Source: Pseudomonas sp. PDM14 (GTDB lineage: Bacteria > Pseudomonadota > Gammaproteobacteria > Pseudomonadales > Pseudomonadaceae). Taken from it: 64,000 nucleotides of DNA. How positions within the stretch are numbered: the stretch's first letter is position 1; every line of letters starts with the position of its first letter. The stretch spans positions 1,178,001-1,242,000 of the forward strand of contig NZ_JACVAQ010000001.1 of assembly GCF_014851905.1 (NCBI RefSeq). Direction: 5' to 3'. Shown in pieces: positions 30,717 through 44,827 of the stretch. The notes below the pieces were generated by a model, which had not been told where the DNA came from, did no database searches, and was given only the letters and a program-made list of their open reading frames with translations. The position numbers and the translations under genes are program-made.

Positions 30717-31373
30717 TTAGCTACCCTCTGAAGCGAGCCCCGTCCTGAAACGCGCTTCGCAAAACGGCTGGAGAAATACCCGTGTAACTTACTACACAAG
30801 CCCGCACCTGGCAGGCGTCGTCTGTAACCCTTTATGAGCCCGCTACCGTCTATTCCGACCGACGCAGCGCCTTACAGTTTCAGTCTAGGCCCCGCGAAAG
30901 CGGCACGCGAGGGGGCACTGCTCATGGCGGTGATAGAGACAGCCTAAACACCCTCTGCCGCACACGCTCCCTACCTGCCTCTGCTGTTGATCGGGGTTCC
31001 AACCAAGAAGACAAAACCATCGCAGATCGCAGCGAGCAGATACCTCATGACTCGTATTCCCTCATATGGGGAGGATATCGAGAATCACAAGGCCTACTTC
31101 GGTCGCCTTGACGGCAAAATTACACTGAGAACAGCGGCACCGATCTTGACGAGAGCCGCAAGCTCATCATGCTCAGTAGGTCGCGTTTAATTGGGCGGCC
31201 CCGAGCACGCTCGGGTACACTACGCCGCTTTTACAGCCCAGGAGCCTTCCGGAACCTCGGCGCACGAAGCCAGATCAGGCCAGAGGAAGCCGCGTCATGC
31301 GGATTGCCTAGCCATCGACCAGCCGCTTCGGCACGCTCTATTTCCGGCAGCCTCCCAGTCGCAGGGTCAGATT
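30717..31373. other. 657-base gap without a recognisable gene (normal site of rlmE)
   Basis: No convincing coding region is seen on either strand. The stretch is less GC-rich than its neighbours and contains stop codons in all frames. Small items are: a hairpin CCCGAG-CACG-CTCGGG at 31200-31215 upstream of yhbY; a possible -35 TTGACG at 31146-31151 for yhbY; and a doubtful 25-codon minus-strand ORF (30971-31048, MRYLLAAICDGFVFLVG...) with a weak upstream GAGGG. The ftsH promoter should lie at the left end but was not pinned down. Confidence 0.7.
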
Positions 31374-31685
31374 ATGGCGCTTACCAACGAACAGAAGAAA
31401 CAATTCAAATCTATCGGTCACCACCTGAAACCGGTATTGATCGTGGCCGAAAACGGGCTGACCGAAGGCGTACAGGCCGAGCTGGATCGCGCCCTGAATG
31501 ATCACGAACTGATCAAGGTACAGTTTCGCATCACCGAACGCGACGACCGTCGCGCGGTGATCGATGAGCTGAGCAAGATCGCCCGCTGCGAAGTGGTACA
31601 GATCATCGGCAAGATGGCCCTGGTGTACCGCAAGAACCCCAAGGCCAACAAGAACTTGTCCAACCTGCACCGCTACCAGGCCTGA
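31374..31685 (+). CDS. yhbY: YhbY family ribosome assembly RNA-binding protein
   Basis: A 103-residue CRM-domain protein (MALTNEQKKQFKSIGHHLKPVLIVAENGLTEGVQAELDRALNDHELIKVQF) that associates with precursor 50S subunits in E. coli. The GxxG-type loop and the final IIGKMALVYRKNPKAN strand are conserved. ATG 31374 gives the family start; the frame is open far upstream but not conserved. It is convergent with the DUF4149 gene, their stops only two bases apart, with no terminator between. Confidence 0.93.
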   Translation: MALTNEQKKQFKSIGHHLKPVLIVAENGLTEGVQAELDRALNDHELIKVQFRITERDDRRAVIDELSKIARCEVVQIIGKMALVYRKNPKANKNLSNLHRYQA

Positions 31686-31687
31686 GC

Positions 31688-32128
31688 CTAGCGCGTCGCC
31701 CGCTGCCCCGGCAGCGGCTGCAGCACCAGCAGCACACCGCAGAACGCCACCAGTAGATAGTTGAACAACAGCCAGCGCGGCACTCCCGGCAGCCATTGCC
31801 AGACACTCAGGTAGACCGCGGACAACGCCAGCACCGCCAGCAGCAGCTGGCCACGCTGGTCTCGCCACAGACTCGCCAAGCCTTCCGCCTGTAACAGCAC
31901 CAGCACCTGCAGGCAGGCACAGAATGCCGCAAAGGCAATCAGCAGCGGGCCGAGCGTCGCACTGACTTCCTCGACCAGCAGTTCCGCCAGGCCAATCTTG
32001 CCCAGCCCCGGCAGCACGACGAAGTACAGCAGCCAGAGGCCACCTACCCAGAAGGTCTGGGCCAGTTGCCAACTGGCGACGGCGGCTTTCGAGGCCGAGC
32101 GCCGCTTAGAGATGGCGGACTTCGACAA
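31688..32128 (-). CDS. DUF4149 membrane protein
   Basis: A 146-residue protein with four predicted membrane helices (about 20-42, 53-80, 90-110 and 118-138), matching the DUF4149 family ([25 protein letters not shown] at the N-terminus is the most conserved part). Its function is unknown. The proposed ATG 32128 overlaps the end of greA by 23 bases; a later start around residue 15-20 would remove the overlap but cut close to the first helix. It sits after greA in the same orientation, as in other pseudomonads. Confidence 0.75.
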   Translation of the reverse strand: MSKSAISKRRSASKAAVASWQLAQTFWVGGLWLLYFVVLPGLGKIGLAELLVEEVSATLGPLLIAFAAFCACLQVLVLLQAEGLASLWRDQRGQLLLAVLALSAVYLSVWQWLPGVPRWLLFNYLLVAFCGVLLVLQPLPGQRATR

Positions 32129-32578
32129 TCTCGTACTCGACCAAACCGCTCGGCGTTTTCACTGTAACCACATCGCCTTCGCTCTTGCCGACCAGCGCAC
32201 GCGCGATCGGCGAGCCGACGGAAATCTTGCCGAGCTTGATGTCCGCCTCGTCCTCACCAACGATCTGGTAGGTGACGGCCTCATCGGTCTCGACGTTGGC
32301 GATTTCGACAGTCGTGCCGAAGATCACCTTGCCGGTATGGGCGATGGTGGTGACATCGATCACCACGGCATTCTGCATGCGGCCTTCGATATCGCGGATA
32401 CGCGCCTCGACCATGCCCTGTTGCTCGCGGGCGGCATGGTATTCGGCGTTTTCCTTGAGGTCACCCAGCTCACGCGCGGTGCCGATATCCTGGCTGAGCT
32501 TGGGGCGCACGACTTTGGTCAGGTGCGCCAGCTCTTCTTCCAGGGCGCGAGCGCCCTGAACGGTCATGGGGTATTTGA

Positions 32579-32582
<4 letters not shown>
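32106..32582 (-). CDS. greA: Transcription elongation factor GreA
   Basis: Rescues backtracked RNA polymerase by stimulating transcript cleavage. The 158-residue protein has the N-terminal coiled coil ([54 protein letters not shown]), with the acidic tip DLKENAEY that enters the secondary channel, and the C-terminal FKBP-like domain ([24 protein letters not shown]). The start overlaps the end of carB by four bases, so greA is probably coupled to carAB. Confidence 0.97.
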
Positions 32583-35800
<3,218 letters not shown>

Positions 35801-35836
35801 GAGTCTTACTCGAATCCTTGGGTCAGTCGGCGGGGC

Positions 35837-36973
35837 TTAGCGGCGCTTGGCCATGGCTTCGATGAAGCGGTCAAACAGCGGGGCCACGTCGTGCGGGCCC
35901 GGGCTCGCCTCCGGGTGCCCCTGGAAGCTGAAGGCTTCCTTGTCGGTGCGCTCGATGCCCTGCAGGGTGCCGTCGAACAGCGACTTGTGGGTGGCGCGCA
36001 GGTTGGCGGGCAGACTGGCCTCGTCAACGGCGAAACCGTGGTTCTGGCTGGTGATCATCACCACGCCGGTGTCGAGGTCCTGCACCGGGTGGTTGGCACC
36101 GTGATGGCCGTGGCCCATCTTCACGGTCTTGGCACCGGAGGCCAGCGCCAACAGTTGGTGACCAAGGCAGATGCCGAAGACCGGAATTTCGGTCTGCAGC
36201 ACATCCTTGATCGCCTGGATCGCGTAGTCGCACGGCTCGGGATCGCCCGGACCGTTGGACAGGAACACACCGTCCGGATTCAGCGCCAGCACGTCGCTTG
36301 CCGGAGTCTGCGCCGGCACCACAGTCAGGCGGCAGCCGCGCTCGACCAGCATGCGCAGGATGTTCAGCTTGACGCCGTAGTCGTAGGCAACCACGTGGTA
36401 CTTGAGATCGGCAGCCGGGACTTCCGGGTGAGCGTCGTCCTTCAGATTCCACACGCTGGAGCGCCACTCGTAGCGCTCGGTGACGGTGACCTCCTTGGCC
36501 AGATCCATGCCCTTGAGGCCGGGGAAGCTTCGCGCCAGTTCCAGCGCCTTCTCTTCGGTAGCGTCGTCGCCAACCAGGATGCAGCCGTTCTGCGCCCCTT
36601 TCTCACGCAGGATGCGAGTCAGGCGGCGGGTATCGATGCCGGCGATGGCGACGGTACCGTTTTCCTTGAGGTATTCGTCCAGCGGCTGCTTGTTGCGCCA
36701 GTTGCTGGATATCAGCGGCAGGTCGCGAATGATCAGGCCGGCGGCCCAGACGCGGTTCGACTCGGCGTCCTCCGGCGTGGTGCCGGTATTGCCGATATGC
36801 GGGTAGGTCAGGGTAACGATTTGCTGGGCATAGGAAGGATCGGTAAGGATTTCCTGATAGCCGGTCATGGCCGTATTGAACACGACCTCACCGATTGTAT
36901 GGCCGTCGGCCCCGATGGCATCACCGCGGAAAATGCTGCCGTCGGCAAGGGCGAGTATGGCTGGCTTAGTCAA
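35837..36973 (-). CDS. carA: Carbamoyl-phosphate synthase small subunit
   Basis: Glutamine amidotransferase that supplies ammonia to CarB. The 378-residue protein has the CPSase small-chain N-terminal domain and a class I amidotransferase domain with the nucleophile elbow [13 protein letters not shown] and the catalytic His/Glu region [13 protein letters not shown]. The start is TTG 36973: it follows a strong AAGGGAGG ribosome site and gives [20 protein letters not shown] at the length of other Pseudomonas CarA. The upstream frame to 37003 lacks conservation. A 27-codon leader ORF and a terminator hairpin lie immediately upstream, suggesting attenuation. Confidence 0.96.
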   Translation of the reverse strand: MTKPAILALADGSIFRGDAIGADGHTIGEVVFNTAMTGYQEILTDPSYAQQIVTLTYPHIGNTGTTPEDAESNRVWAAGLIIRDLPLISSNWRNKQPLDEYLKENGTVAIAGIDTRRLTRILREKGAQNGCILVGDDATEEKALELARSFPGLKGMDLAKEVTVTERYEWRSSVWNLKDDAHPEVPAADLKYHVVAYDYGVKLNILRMLVERGCRLTVVPAQTPASDVLALNPDGVFLSNGPGDPEPCDYAIQAIKDVLQTEIPVFGICLGHQLLALASGAKTVKMGHGHHGANHPVQDLDTGVVMITSQNHGFAVDEASLPANLRATHKSLFDGTLQGIERTDKEAFSFQGHPEASPGPHDVAPLFDRFIEAMAKRR

Positions 36974-36984
36974 GAAGACCTCCC

Positions 36985-37068
36985 TTAGATCTGAAACTTG
37001 CACAAACGCAGGTTGTAAAAAAGCGGGATGACGTATTGACCGTCACCCCGCTTCTTTATCTGATTCAT
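36985..37068 (-). CDS. Putative 27-residue leader peptide of carAB
   Basis: An ATG at 37068 opens a short frame ([20 protein letters not shown] and seven more residues) ending with TAA at 36985-36987. The stop touches the carA ribosome site, 11 bases before the carA TTG. The frame runs through the terminator hairpin at 37023-37051, so a translating ribosome would disturb that hairpin, as in attenuation. Its own ribosome site is poor, which weakens the call. A leader peptide and attenuator have been described for carAB of other pseudomonads, but I cannot confirm that this is the same one. Confidence 0.4.
   Translation of the reverse strand: MNQIKKRGDGQYVIPLFYNLRLCKFQI
37017..37053 (-). terminator. 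Terminator/attenuator upstream of carA
   Basis: On the minus strand GAAGCGGGGTGACG pairs with CGTCATCCCGCTT around 37021-37053 with one mismatch, followed by six T. It lies about 45 bases before the carA start. It may be a dapB terminator, a carA attenuator, or both. Confidence 0.75.
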
Positions 37069-37079
37069 TCTGCGTTACT

Positions 37080-37097
37080 TTTAGTGGACACACTAAA
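37080..37097. promoter_or_regulatory. Perfect palindrome in the carA upstream region
   Basis: TTTAGTG (37080-37086), loop GACA, CACTAAA (37091-37097), just upstream of the leader ORF. It could be an operator or an alternative RNA stem for attenuation. The bound factor is unknown. Confidence 0.5.
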
Positions 37098-37158
37098 GCA
37101 GGAAGCTTACAGGAAAAGCCATTTTCGGTCCACAGCCAAGGTGGACCGTTCAGGCATT

Positions 37159-39103
<1,945 letters not shown>

Positions 39104-39175
39104 AAATCTTCAACACCCTCAATTCGTCTACCCCAGACACGCCAACGCGGGAGCAAGCCCCCGCGTGACGGATCT

Positions 39176-39202
39176 GCCCGCCGCAATCACGCTGCGGCGG
39201 GC
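39176..39202 (-). other. Strong hairpin between dnaK and dnaJ
   Basis: GCCCGCCGCA (39176-39185) pairs with TGCGGCGGGC (39193-39202). No T tract follows on the minus strand, so it more likely stabilises the dnaK message or partly limits dnaJ expression. Confidence 0.6.
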
Positions 39203-39224
39203 TGGAGCGGAAGCAAGCCGCGGC

Positions 39225-41144
39225 TTACTTGTTGTCCTTCACCTCTTCGAACTCGGCGTCGACCACATCGTCGGCACCGTCCTGAGCGGCATCGGCGCCA
39301 CCCTGAGGCGCAGCACCCGGCTGCGGCTGCTCGGCGTACATCTTCTGCGCCAGCGGCGTGGTGACCTCGGACAGAGCATTCATCTTGGCCTCGATGGCCG
39401 CCTTGTCGTCGCCCTTCACCGCCACTTCGAGTTCGCCCAGGGCTTTCTCGATGGCCGCTTTCTCGTCGGCAGTGGCCTTGTCGCCCGCCTCGGTTATCAT
39501 CTTGCGCGTGGCATGCACCAGACCGTCGCCTTGGTTACGGGCAGTGACCAGCTCCTCGAACTTGCGATCTTCCTCGGCGTTGGCCTCGGCATCACGCACC
39601 ATCTGCTCGATTTCCTCCTCGGACAGACCGGAGTTGGCCTTGATCACGATGGACTGCTGCTTGCCGGTGGCCTTGTCTTTGGCGCCGACGTGCAGAATGC
39701 CGTTGGCGTCGATGTCGAAGGTCACTTCGATCTGCGGCACGCCACGCGGAGCCGGCGGAATCTCGGCCAGGTCGAACTTGCCCAGCGACTTGTTCTGCGC
39801 GGCTTGCTTGCGCTCGCCCTGCAGCACATGGATGGTCACTGCGCCCTGGTTGTCGTCGGCAGTCGAGAACACCTGCGACTTCTTGGTCGGGATGGTGGTG
39901 TTCTTCTCGATCAGCGCGGTCATCACGCCGCCCATGGTTTCGATACCCAGGGTCAGCGGCGAGACGTCGAGCAGCAGCACGTCCTTGACGTCGCCAGCCA
40001 GAACGGCACCCTGAATCGCAGCACCGATGGCTACGGCTTCGTCCGGGTTGACGTCCTTGCGCGCTTCTTTACCGAAGAACTCGGCGACCTTCTGCTGCAC
40101 CAGCGGCATGCGGGTCTGACCGCCGACCAGAATCACTTCGTCGATGCTGCCGACGTCCAGACCGGAGTCTTTCAGGGCAATGCGGCACGGCTCGATGGTA
40201 CGAGTGACCAGGTCTTCGACCAGGGCTTCCAGCTTGGCGCGGGAGATCTTCACGTTCAGGTGCTTCGGACCGGTCGCATCTGCAGTGATATACGGCAGGT
40301 TGACGTCGGTCTGCTGCGCGGACGACAGCTCGATCTTGGCCTTCTCGGCGGACTCCTTCAGGCGCTGCATGGCCAGCGGATCGCCCTTCAGGTCGATACC
40401 GGACTCTTTCTTGAATTCGTCGACGAGGTAGTCGATCAGGCGAATGTCAAAGTCCTCACCGCCGAGGAAGGTGTCACCGTTGGTGGCCAGTACTTCGAAC
40501 TGGTGCTCGCCGTCGACTTCAGCGATCTCGATCACCGAAACGTCGAACGTACCGCCGCCCAGGTCATAGACGATCACGGTGTGGTCGCCCTTGCCCTTGT
40601 CCATGCCATAGGCCAGTGCAGCCGCGGTCGGCTCGTTGATGATGCGCTTGACCTCGAGACCGGCAATACGGCCGGCGTCCTTGGTCGCTTGGCGCTGGCT
40701 GTCGTTGAAGTAGGCCGGCACGGTGATGACCGCTTCAGTCACGGCCTCGCCGAGATAGTCTTCGGCGGTCTTCTTCATCTTCTTCAGCACTTCCGCGGAG
40801 ATCTGCGGCGGCGCCATCTTCTGGCCATTCACTTCGACCCAGGCGTCACCGTTGTCAGCCTTGGCGATCTTGTACGGCACCATCTTGATGTCTTTCTGCA
40901 CGACGTCTTCGTCGAAGCGGCGGCCGATCAGGCGCTTTACCGCGTACAGGGTGTTGTGCGGGTTGGTCACCGCCTGACGCTTGGCGGACTGGCCGACCAG
41001 GATTTCGCCGTCGTTGGCGTACGCGATGATCGACGGCGTGGTACGCGCGCCTTCGGCGTTTTCGATGACCTTGACGTTACCGTTTTCCAGAATAGCGACG
41101 CAGGAGTTGGTGGTCCCCAGGTCGATACCGATGATTCTGCCCAT
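39225..41144 (-). CDS. dnaK: Chaperone DnaK (Hsp70)
   Basis: ATP-dependent chaperone working with DnaJ and GrpE. The 639-residue protein has the N-terminal ATPase domain ([44 protein letters not shown]) and the substrate-binding domain, and ends in the acidic tail [14 protein letters not shown] 41144 follows GAGAG; the open frame upstream to 41258 covers the leader. A sigma32 promoter at 41219-41246 gives dnaK its own heat-shock start in addition to readthrough from grpE. The leader holds a GC hairpin (41172-41195). Confidence 0.98.
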   Translation of the reverse strand: MGRIIGIDLGTTNSCVAILENGNVKVIENAEGARTTPSIIAYANDGEILVGQSAKRQAVTNPHNTLYAVKRLIGRRFDEDVVQKDIKMVPYKIAKADNGDAWVEVNGQKMAPPQISAEVLKKMKKTAEDYLGEAVTEAVITVPAYFNDSQRQATKDAGRIAGLEVKRIINEPTAAALAYGMDKGKGDHTVIVYDLGGGTFDVSVIEIAEVDGEHQFEVLATNGDTFLGGEDFDIRLIDYLVDEFKKESGIDLKGDPLAMQRLKESAEKAKIELSSAQQTDVNLPYITADATGPKHLNVKISRAKLEALVEDLVTRTIEPCRIALKDSGLDVGSIDEVILVGGQTRMPLVQQKVAEFFGKEARKDVNPDEAVAIGAAIQGAVLAGDVKDVLLLDVSPLTLGIETMGGVMTALIEKNTTIPTKKSQVFSTADDNQGAVTIHVLQGERKQAAQNKSLGKFDLAEIPPAPRGVPQIEVTFDIDANGILHVGAKDKATGKQQSIVIKANSGLSEEEIEQMVRDAEANAEEDRKFEELVTARNQGDGLVHATRKMITEAGDKATADEKAAIEKALGELEVAVKGDDKAAIEAKMNALSEVTTPLAQKMYAEQPQPGAAPQGGADAAQDGADDVVDAEFEEVKDNK

Positions 41145-41171
41145 TTCATTCTCTCCAAAACTTGGTTTTAG

Positions 41172-41195
41172 CGCGGCCCGCTGCTTTGGGCCGCG
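41172..41195 (-). other. Hairpin in the dnaK 5' leader
   Basis: CGCGGCCC (41172-41179) pairs with GGGCCGCG (41188-41195) about 30 bases before the dnaK ATG. It could be a message stabiliser; it does not cover the ribosome site, so a thermometer role is not supported. Confidence 0.5.
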
Positions 41196-41218
41196 TAGCT
41201 TGATTCGCTTGACTAAAC

Positions 41219-41246
41219 AGATGGGGGCCAACCGGCCGATTTCAAG
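41219..41246 (-). promoter_or_regulatory. Sigma32 promoter of dnaK
   Basis: Minus strand: CTTGAAA (41246-41240), 13-base spacer, CCCCATCT (41226-41219), a near-perfect heat-shock promoter. Its -35 overlaps the grpE stop codon. Confidence 0.88.
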
Positions 41247-41811
41247 CCTGCTCGTCAATCGACGGCGGCGGCGCGCTGGGCGCTTTGCTCACGACCACCA
41301 TGGCCGGACGCAACAGGCGGCCGCTGAGCAGGTAGCCCTTCTGGAACACCTTGAGCACGGAGTTCGGCTCGACATGGGTGCTCTCTTCCATGGCCATCGC
41401 CTGATGGTGCTCCGGGTTGAACGGGGCACCATGCGGATCGACCGCTTCGATCTGGTAACGCTTGAGCGTGTCGTGGAACAGCTTGAGGGTCAGCTCCATG
41501 CCTTCACGCACGGCCTTGATCGACTCGTCATTGGGGCTGGACAGCTCCAAGCCACGCTCCAGGCTGTCGACAACCGGCAGCAGGTCATTGGCGAATTTTT
41601 CCAGCGCGAACTTGTGCGCCTTCTCCACGTCCTGCTCGGCACGGCGGCGCACGTTCTGCAGATCGGCAGCAACGCGCAGCGACTGATCCTGCGCGGCGGC
41701 CAGCTGTTCTTCGAGCGCCAGCACGCGTGCGCCCAAGTCTTCACCGGCGACGCCTTCGGTTGCGGGATGGTCTTGCGGGTTCTGCGTATCGAGGGTCTGT
41801 TCGTCAGCCAT
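41242..41811 (-). CDS. grpE: Nucleotide exchange factor GrpE
   Basis: Releases ADP from DnaK. The 189-residue protein has an acidic, variable N-terminal part, a long coiled coil ([63 protein letters not shown]) and the C-terminal beta domain with [44 protein letters not shown], the GrpE signature. It begins the grpE-dnaK-dnaJ set and is driven by a sigma32 promoter at 41864-41891. Confidence 0.97.
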   Translation of the reverse strand: MADEQTLDTQNPQDHPATEGVAGEDLGARVLALEEQLAAAQDQSLRVAADLQNVRRRAEQDVEKAHKFALEKFANDLLPVVDSLERGLELSSPNDESIKAVREGMELTLKLFHDTLKRYQIEAVDPHGAPFNPEHHQAMAMEESTHVEPNSVLKVFQKGYLLSGRLLRPAMVVVSKAPSAPPPSIDEQA

Positions 41812-41863
41812 TAGGTCCTCCTGTTAATGCGACAGCGGGTCATGGCCCGCGCTTATGCCGCCT

Positions 41864-41891
41864 ATATGGGGCCCAAACACAAGGTTTCAAG
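41864..41891 (-). promoter_or_regulatory. Sigma32 promoter of grpE
   Basis: Minus strand: CTTGAAA (41891-41885), 13-base spacer, CCCCATAT (41871-41864). The transcript should start near 41857, about 45 bases before the grpE ATG. Confidence 0.9.
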
Positions 41892-41896
41892 GGTTA

Positions 41897-41933
41897 TTGT
41901 CAGGGCAAAACAAAACACTGTATAAATAGCCAG
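41897..41933 (+). promoter_or_regulatory. recN promoter with LexA box
   Basis: TTGTCA (41897-41902), 18-base spacer, TATAAA (41921-41926). The -10 is embedded in CTGTATAAATAGCCAG (41918-41933), which fits the LexA consensus CTG-N10-CAG. Repressor binding would block recN until DNA damage. Confidence 0.85.
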
Positions 41934-42000
41934 CACAAAAGCTCGGCATCCTGCCAGCCAGCGAAATACTGAACGGCCAATCTTTTCGGGAGCGCATTCC

Positions 42001-43674
42001 ATGCTGGTGCACCTGTCGGTTCACAACTACGCCATCGTCGAACACCTGGATCTCGAGCTGCAGCGCGGCATGTCGGTGATCACCGGGGAAACCGGTGCAG
42101 GCAAGTCGATCATGCTCGACGCCTTGGGCTTGGCCCTCGGCGATCGTGCCGACAGCGGCGTGGTGCGCCCCGGCGCCGACAAGGCCGACATTCTCGCCAG
42201 CTTCGACCTCGACGATATTCCCGAAGCGCGCACCTGGCTCGGCGAGCGCGACCTGGACCACGACGGCCCGTGCATCCTGCGCCGGGTCATCACCAGCGAA
42301 GGGCGCTCGCGCGGCTACATCAATGGCAGCCCCTGCCCGCTCGGCGACCTCAAGGCGTTGGGCGAGCTGCTGATCGACATCCACAGCCAGCACGAGCACC
42401 AATCGCTGCTCAAGCCGGAGACCCACCGCCGCCTGCTCGACGAATATGCTGGCAGCCAGGAACTGGCGCGCCAGGTGCACCTCGCCGCCCAGCGCTGGCG
42501 CCAGACCCGCCAGGAACTGCAACGCCTGACCTCGACCAGCGACGAGCAGCGCGCCCGCCATCAGTTGCTCAGCTATCAGCTCGAAGAACTCGACAACCTG
42601 GCCCTGGGCGAAAACGAACTGGAGCAACTGGAGCAGGAACACAAGACTCTGAGCAACTCCGAACAACTGCTCGGCGCCTGCCGCCAGGTACTGGAACTGT
42701 GCAGCGAGAACGATGCGGGCAACGTGCTCTCCGCCCTGACCGCCAGCCTCAATCGCCTGACCGCATTCAGCAACCAGCCAAGCGCCCTGGGCGAAGCCAC
42801 CAACCTGCTGGCCAGCGCGCAGATTCAGGTAGAAGAGGCGATCGGCGAACTGAACCGCTTCCTCGACCATTTCGATGCCGACCCACAACGCCAACAGCAA
42901 CTCGAGGAGCGCCTCGACGTCATCTATACCCTGGCGCGCAAGCACCGCATCCAGCCGACCGAGCTCGGCGAACTGCAACAACGGTTGTTCGAGGAGCTCG
43001 AAAGCCTCAACGCCGACGACCAGGCCACCGAACGCCTCAGCGAAGAGCTCGCCGCCTACGCTCGCCACTTCCAGGAGAAGGCCGCAGAACTCAGCCAGCT
43101 ACGCCAACAGGCCGCCACGCGCCTGGCCGCAGCCGTGCAGGACGAGATGCAGAGCCTGGGCATGCCCGGCGGGCGCTTCAGCATCGAACTGCAGACAGGC
43201 AACGCGGACGAACCGCAGCCACATGGTCTGGAGCAGGTGGAGTTTCTGGTCAGCGCCAACCCCGGCCAACCGATCAAACCGCTGGCCAAGGTCGCCTCGG
43301 GCGGTGAGCTGTCACGCATCAGCCTGGCGATCCAGGTCATCACCGCACAGACCTCGCGCGTGCCGACCCTGGTGTTCGACGAAGTCGACGTCGGCATCGG
43401 TGGCCCGACCGCCGAAGTGGTCGGGCAACTGCTGCGCCGCTTAGGCGAACGCGGCCAAGTGCTGACCGTCACACACCTGCCGCAGGTCGCCGCACAGGGC
43501 CATCAACACCTGTTCGTGCACAAGCAGCGCGACAGCGAGGAAACCCGCACGGCGGTGGCCAACCTCGACAACGTGCAGCGCATCGAAGAAGTAGCGCGCA
43601 TGCTCGGCGGCGTCGACCTCACGGACGAATCGTTGCAGCACGCCCGCAGAATGGTCGCCAGCGCGCAACACTGA
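42001..43674 (+). CDS. recN: DNA repair protein RecN
   Basis: SMC-like ATPase that acts in double-strand break repair. The 557-residue protein has the N-terminal Walker A GETGAGKS (29-36) and a central coiled-coil arm (about 150-370, rich in Gln/Glu/Leu). The C-terminal half-site has the ABC signature KVASGGELSRISLA and Walker B PTLVFDEVDVGIGG. The start ATG 42001 has CGGGAGCG upstream. It is transcribed away from grpE and is expected to be SOS-induced through the LexA box at 41918. Confidence 0.97.
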   Translation: MLVHLSVHNYAIVEHLDLELQRGMSVITGETGAGKSIMLDALGLALGDRADSGVVRPGADKADILASFDLDDIPEARTWLGERDLDHDGPCILRRVITSEGRSRGYINGSPCPLGDLKALGELLIDIHSQHEHQSLLKPETHRRLLDEYAGSQELARQVHLAAQRWRQTRQELQRLTSTSDEQRARHQLLSYQLEELDNLALGENELEQLEQEHKTLSNSEQLLGACRQVLELCSENDAGNVLSALTASLNRLTAFSNQPSALGEATNLLASAQIQVEEAIGELNRFLDHFDADPQRQQQLEERLDVIYTLARKHRIQPTELGELQQRLFEELESLNADDQATERLSEELAAYARHFQEKAAELSQLRQQAATRLAAAVQDEMQSLGMPGGRFSIELQTGNADEPQPHGLEQVEFLVSANPGQPIKPLAKVASGGELSRISLAIQVITAQTSRVPTLVFDEVDVGIGGPTAEVVGQLLRRLGERGQVLTVTHLPQVAAQGHQHLFVHKQRDSEETRTAVANLDNVQRIEEVARMLGGVDLTDESLQHARRMVASAQH

Positions 43675-43692
43675 GCCGATTCGTCGACATGA

Positions 43693-43718
43693 AAAAGGCG
43701 CCCTTGGGCGCCTTTTTC
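43693..43718. terminator. Bidirectional terminator between recN and fur
   Basis: AAAAAGGCGCC, loop CTTG, GGCGCCTTTTT, with A/T runs on both sides; it serves the convergent recN and fur genes. Confidence 0.92.
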
Positions 43719-43730
43719 ATTCAGCTCGAA

Positions 43731-44144
43731 TCACTTGCTTTTCTGGCGCACGTAGAGCACCAGATTGTGATCGACCAGTTCGAAACCGTGCTTCTTGACG
43801 ATCTCTTTCTGCAGCTTCTCGATTTCCGGATCGAAGAACTCGATGACATCGCCGGTATCGACGCAGACCATGTGGTCGTGGTGACCCCCGTCTGCCAGTT
43901 CGAAGACAGCATGGCCGCCATCGAAGTTGTGACGCTCGACCAGGCCCGCCGCCTCGAACTGGGTCAGAACCCGGTAAACGGTGGCCAGGCCGACATCTTC
44001 ACCGGCTTCCATCAATGCCTTGTAGACATCTTCAGCACTCATATGGCGCTGGCCGCTGGAGGCGGAGTCGAGCATTTGCAGGATTTTCACGCGCGGCAAG
44101 GTTACTTTCAGGCCGGCTTTGCGCAGTTCGCTATTTTCAACCAT
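43731..44144 (-). CDS. fur: Ferric uptake regulator Fur
   Basis: Iron-dependent repressor of siderophore and iron-uptake genes. The 137-residue protein has the N-terminal winged helix (ELRKAGLKVTLPRVKILQMLDSAS, then GLATVYRVLTQFEAAGLVERHNF) and the C-terminal dimerisation and metal part with GGHHDHMVC (86-94) and DTGDVIEFFDPEIEKLQ. The CxxC pairs of E. coli Fur are missing, as is usual in pseudomonads, whose Fur lacks that structural zinc site. It is divergent from bamE, the normal Pseudomonas arrangement. Confidence 0.96.
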   Translation of the reverse strand: MVENSELRKAGLKVTLPRVKILQMLDSASSGQRHMSAEDVYKALMEAGEDVGLATVYRVLTQFEAAGLVERHNFDGGHAVFELADGGHHDHMVCVDTGDVIEFFDPEIEKLQKEIVKKHGFELVDHNLVLYVRQKSK

Positions 44145-44241
44145 GGTCAGCTTTCTCGAGGTTGCTGCTTCGCAGCTTCCGTTAATGCGGGTATGATCGG
44201 GGTTTACTTTGCCCAGCCAAGATAGTGGAAGTCACCCACCG

Positions 44242-44760
44242 ATGCAAAACACCAAGCTCTTGCTGTCCAGCCTCACACTCGTGGGTCTGTTCGCACTCGC
44301 CGGTTGTTCATTTCCCGGGGTTTATAAAATCGACATCCAGCAGGGCAATGTCGTAACGCAGGACATGATAGACCAGTTGAAGCCCGGAATGACCCGCCGA
44401 CAAGTGCGGTTTATCATGGGTAACCCGCTGATCACCGACACCTTCCACGCCAAACGCTGGGACTACCTGTACAGCATTCAGCCGGGTGGCCGTCAGCGCT
44501 ACCAGGAACGTGTGAGCCTGATGTTCGACGGCAACGATCAACTGATCGGCCTGGCCGGCGACTTTATGCCGGGCGTCAGCCGTGACCAGGCGATCATGGG
44601 CGAAGACGGCGAAACCCGCGTCACGCCGCAACAACCGCAGCAGGAAACCGAAGAGCCCGCAAAACCTGGCTCGCTGCTCGAACAGATCCAGCGCGAAGTC
44701 GACCAGGCCGAACCGGTCCCGGTACCGATTCCGGAACCACTGGAAAGCAGCCCGCAGTAA
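44242..44760 (+). CDS. bamE: Outer membrane assembly lipoprotein BamE (OmlA)
   Basis: Lipoprotein of the BAM complex that folds outer membrane beta-barrels; historically OmlA in Pseudomonas. The 172-residue precursor has a lipoprotein signal peptide ending LAGC (Cys22 lipidated). The SmpA/OmlA domain follows ([55 protein letters not shown]), then a proline/glutamate-rich tail. ATG 44242 is the start; an upstream in-frame start lacks a signal peptide. It is divergent from fur. TATGAT at 44192-44197 may be its -10. Confidence 0.95.
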   Translation: MQNTKLLLSSLTLVGLFALAGCSFPGVYKIDIQQGNVVTQDMIDQLKPGMTRRQVRFIMGNPLITDTFHAKRWDYLYSIQPGGRQRYQERVSLMFDGNDQLIGLAGDFMPGVSRDQAIMGEDGETRVTPQQPQQETEEPAKPGSLLEQIQREVDQAEPVPVPIPEPLESSPQ

Positions 44761-44762
44761 AC

Positions 44763-44791
44763 AAAAAAGCCCGGTCTCACCGGGCTTTTTT
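44763..44791. terminator. Bidirectional terminator between bamE and rnfH
   Basis: Six A, GCCCGG, loop TCTCA, CCGGGC, six T (44763-44791), between convergent genes. Confidence 0.93.
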
Positions 44792-44827
44792 ATGGACGCT
44801 GTATTTCAGCAAGCCCCCCCTGACAGA

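Noticed and set aside
30987..31190. A 67-codon plus-strand frame upstream of yhbY
   Set aside because: No ribosome site, unusual composition and no family resemblance; treated as non-coding gap.
41172..41195. dnaK leader hairpin as an RNA thermometer
   Set aside because: The stem does not include the ribosome site and is too GC-rich to melt at heat-shock temperature; the sigma32 promoters suffice.
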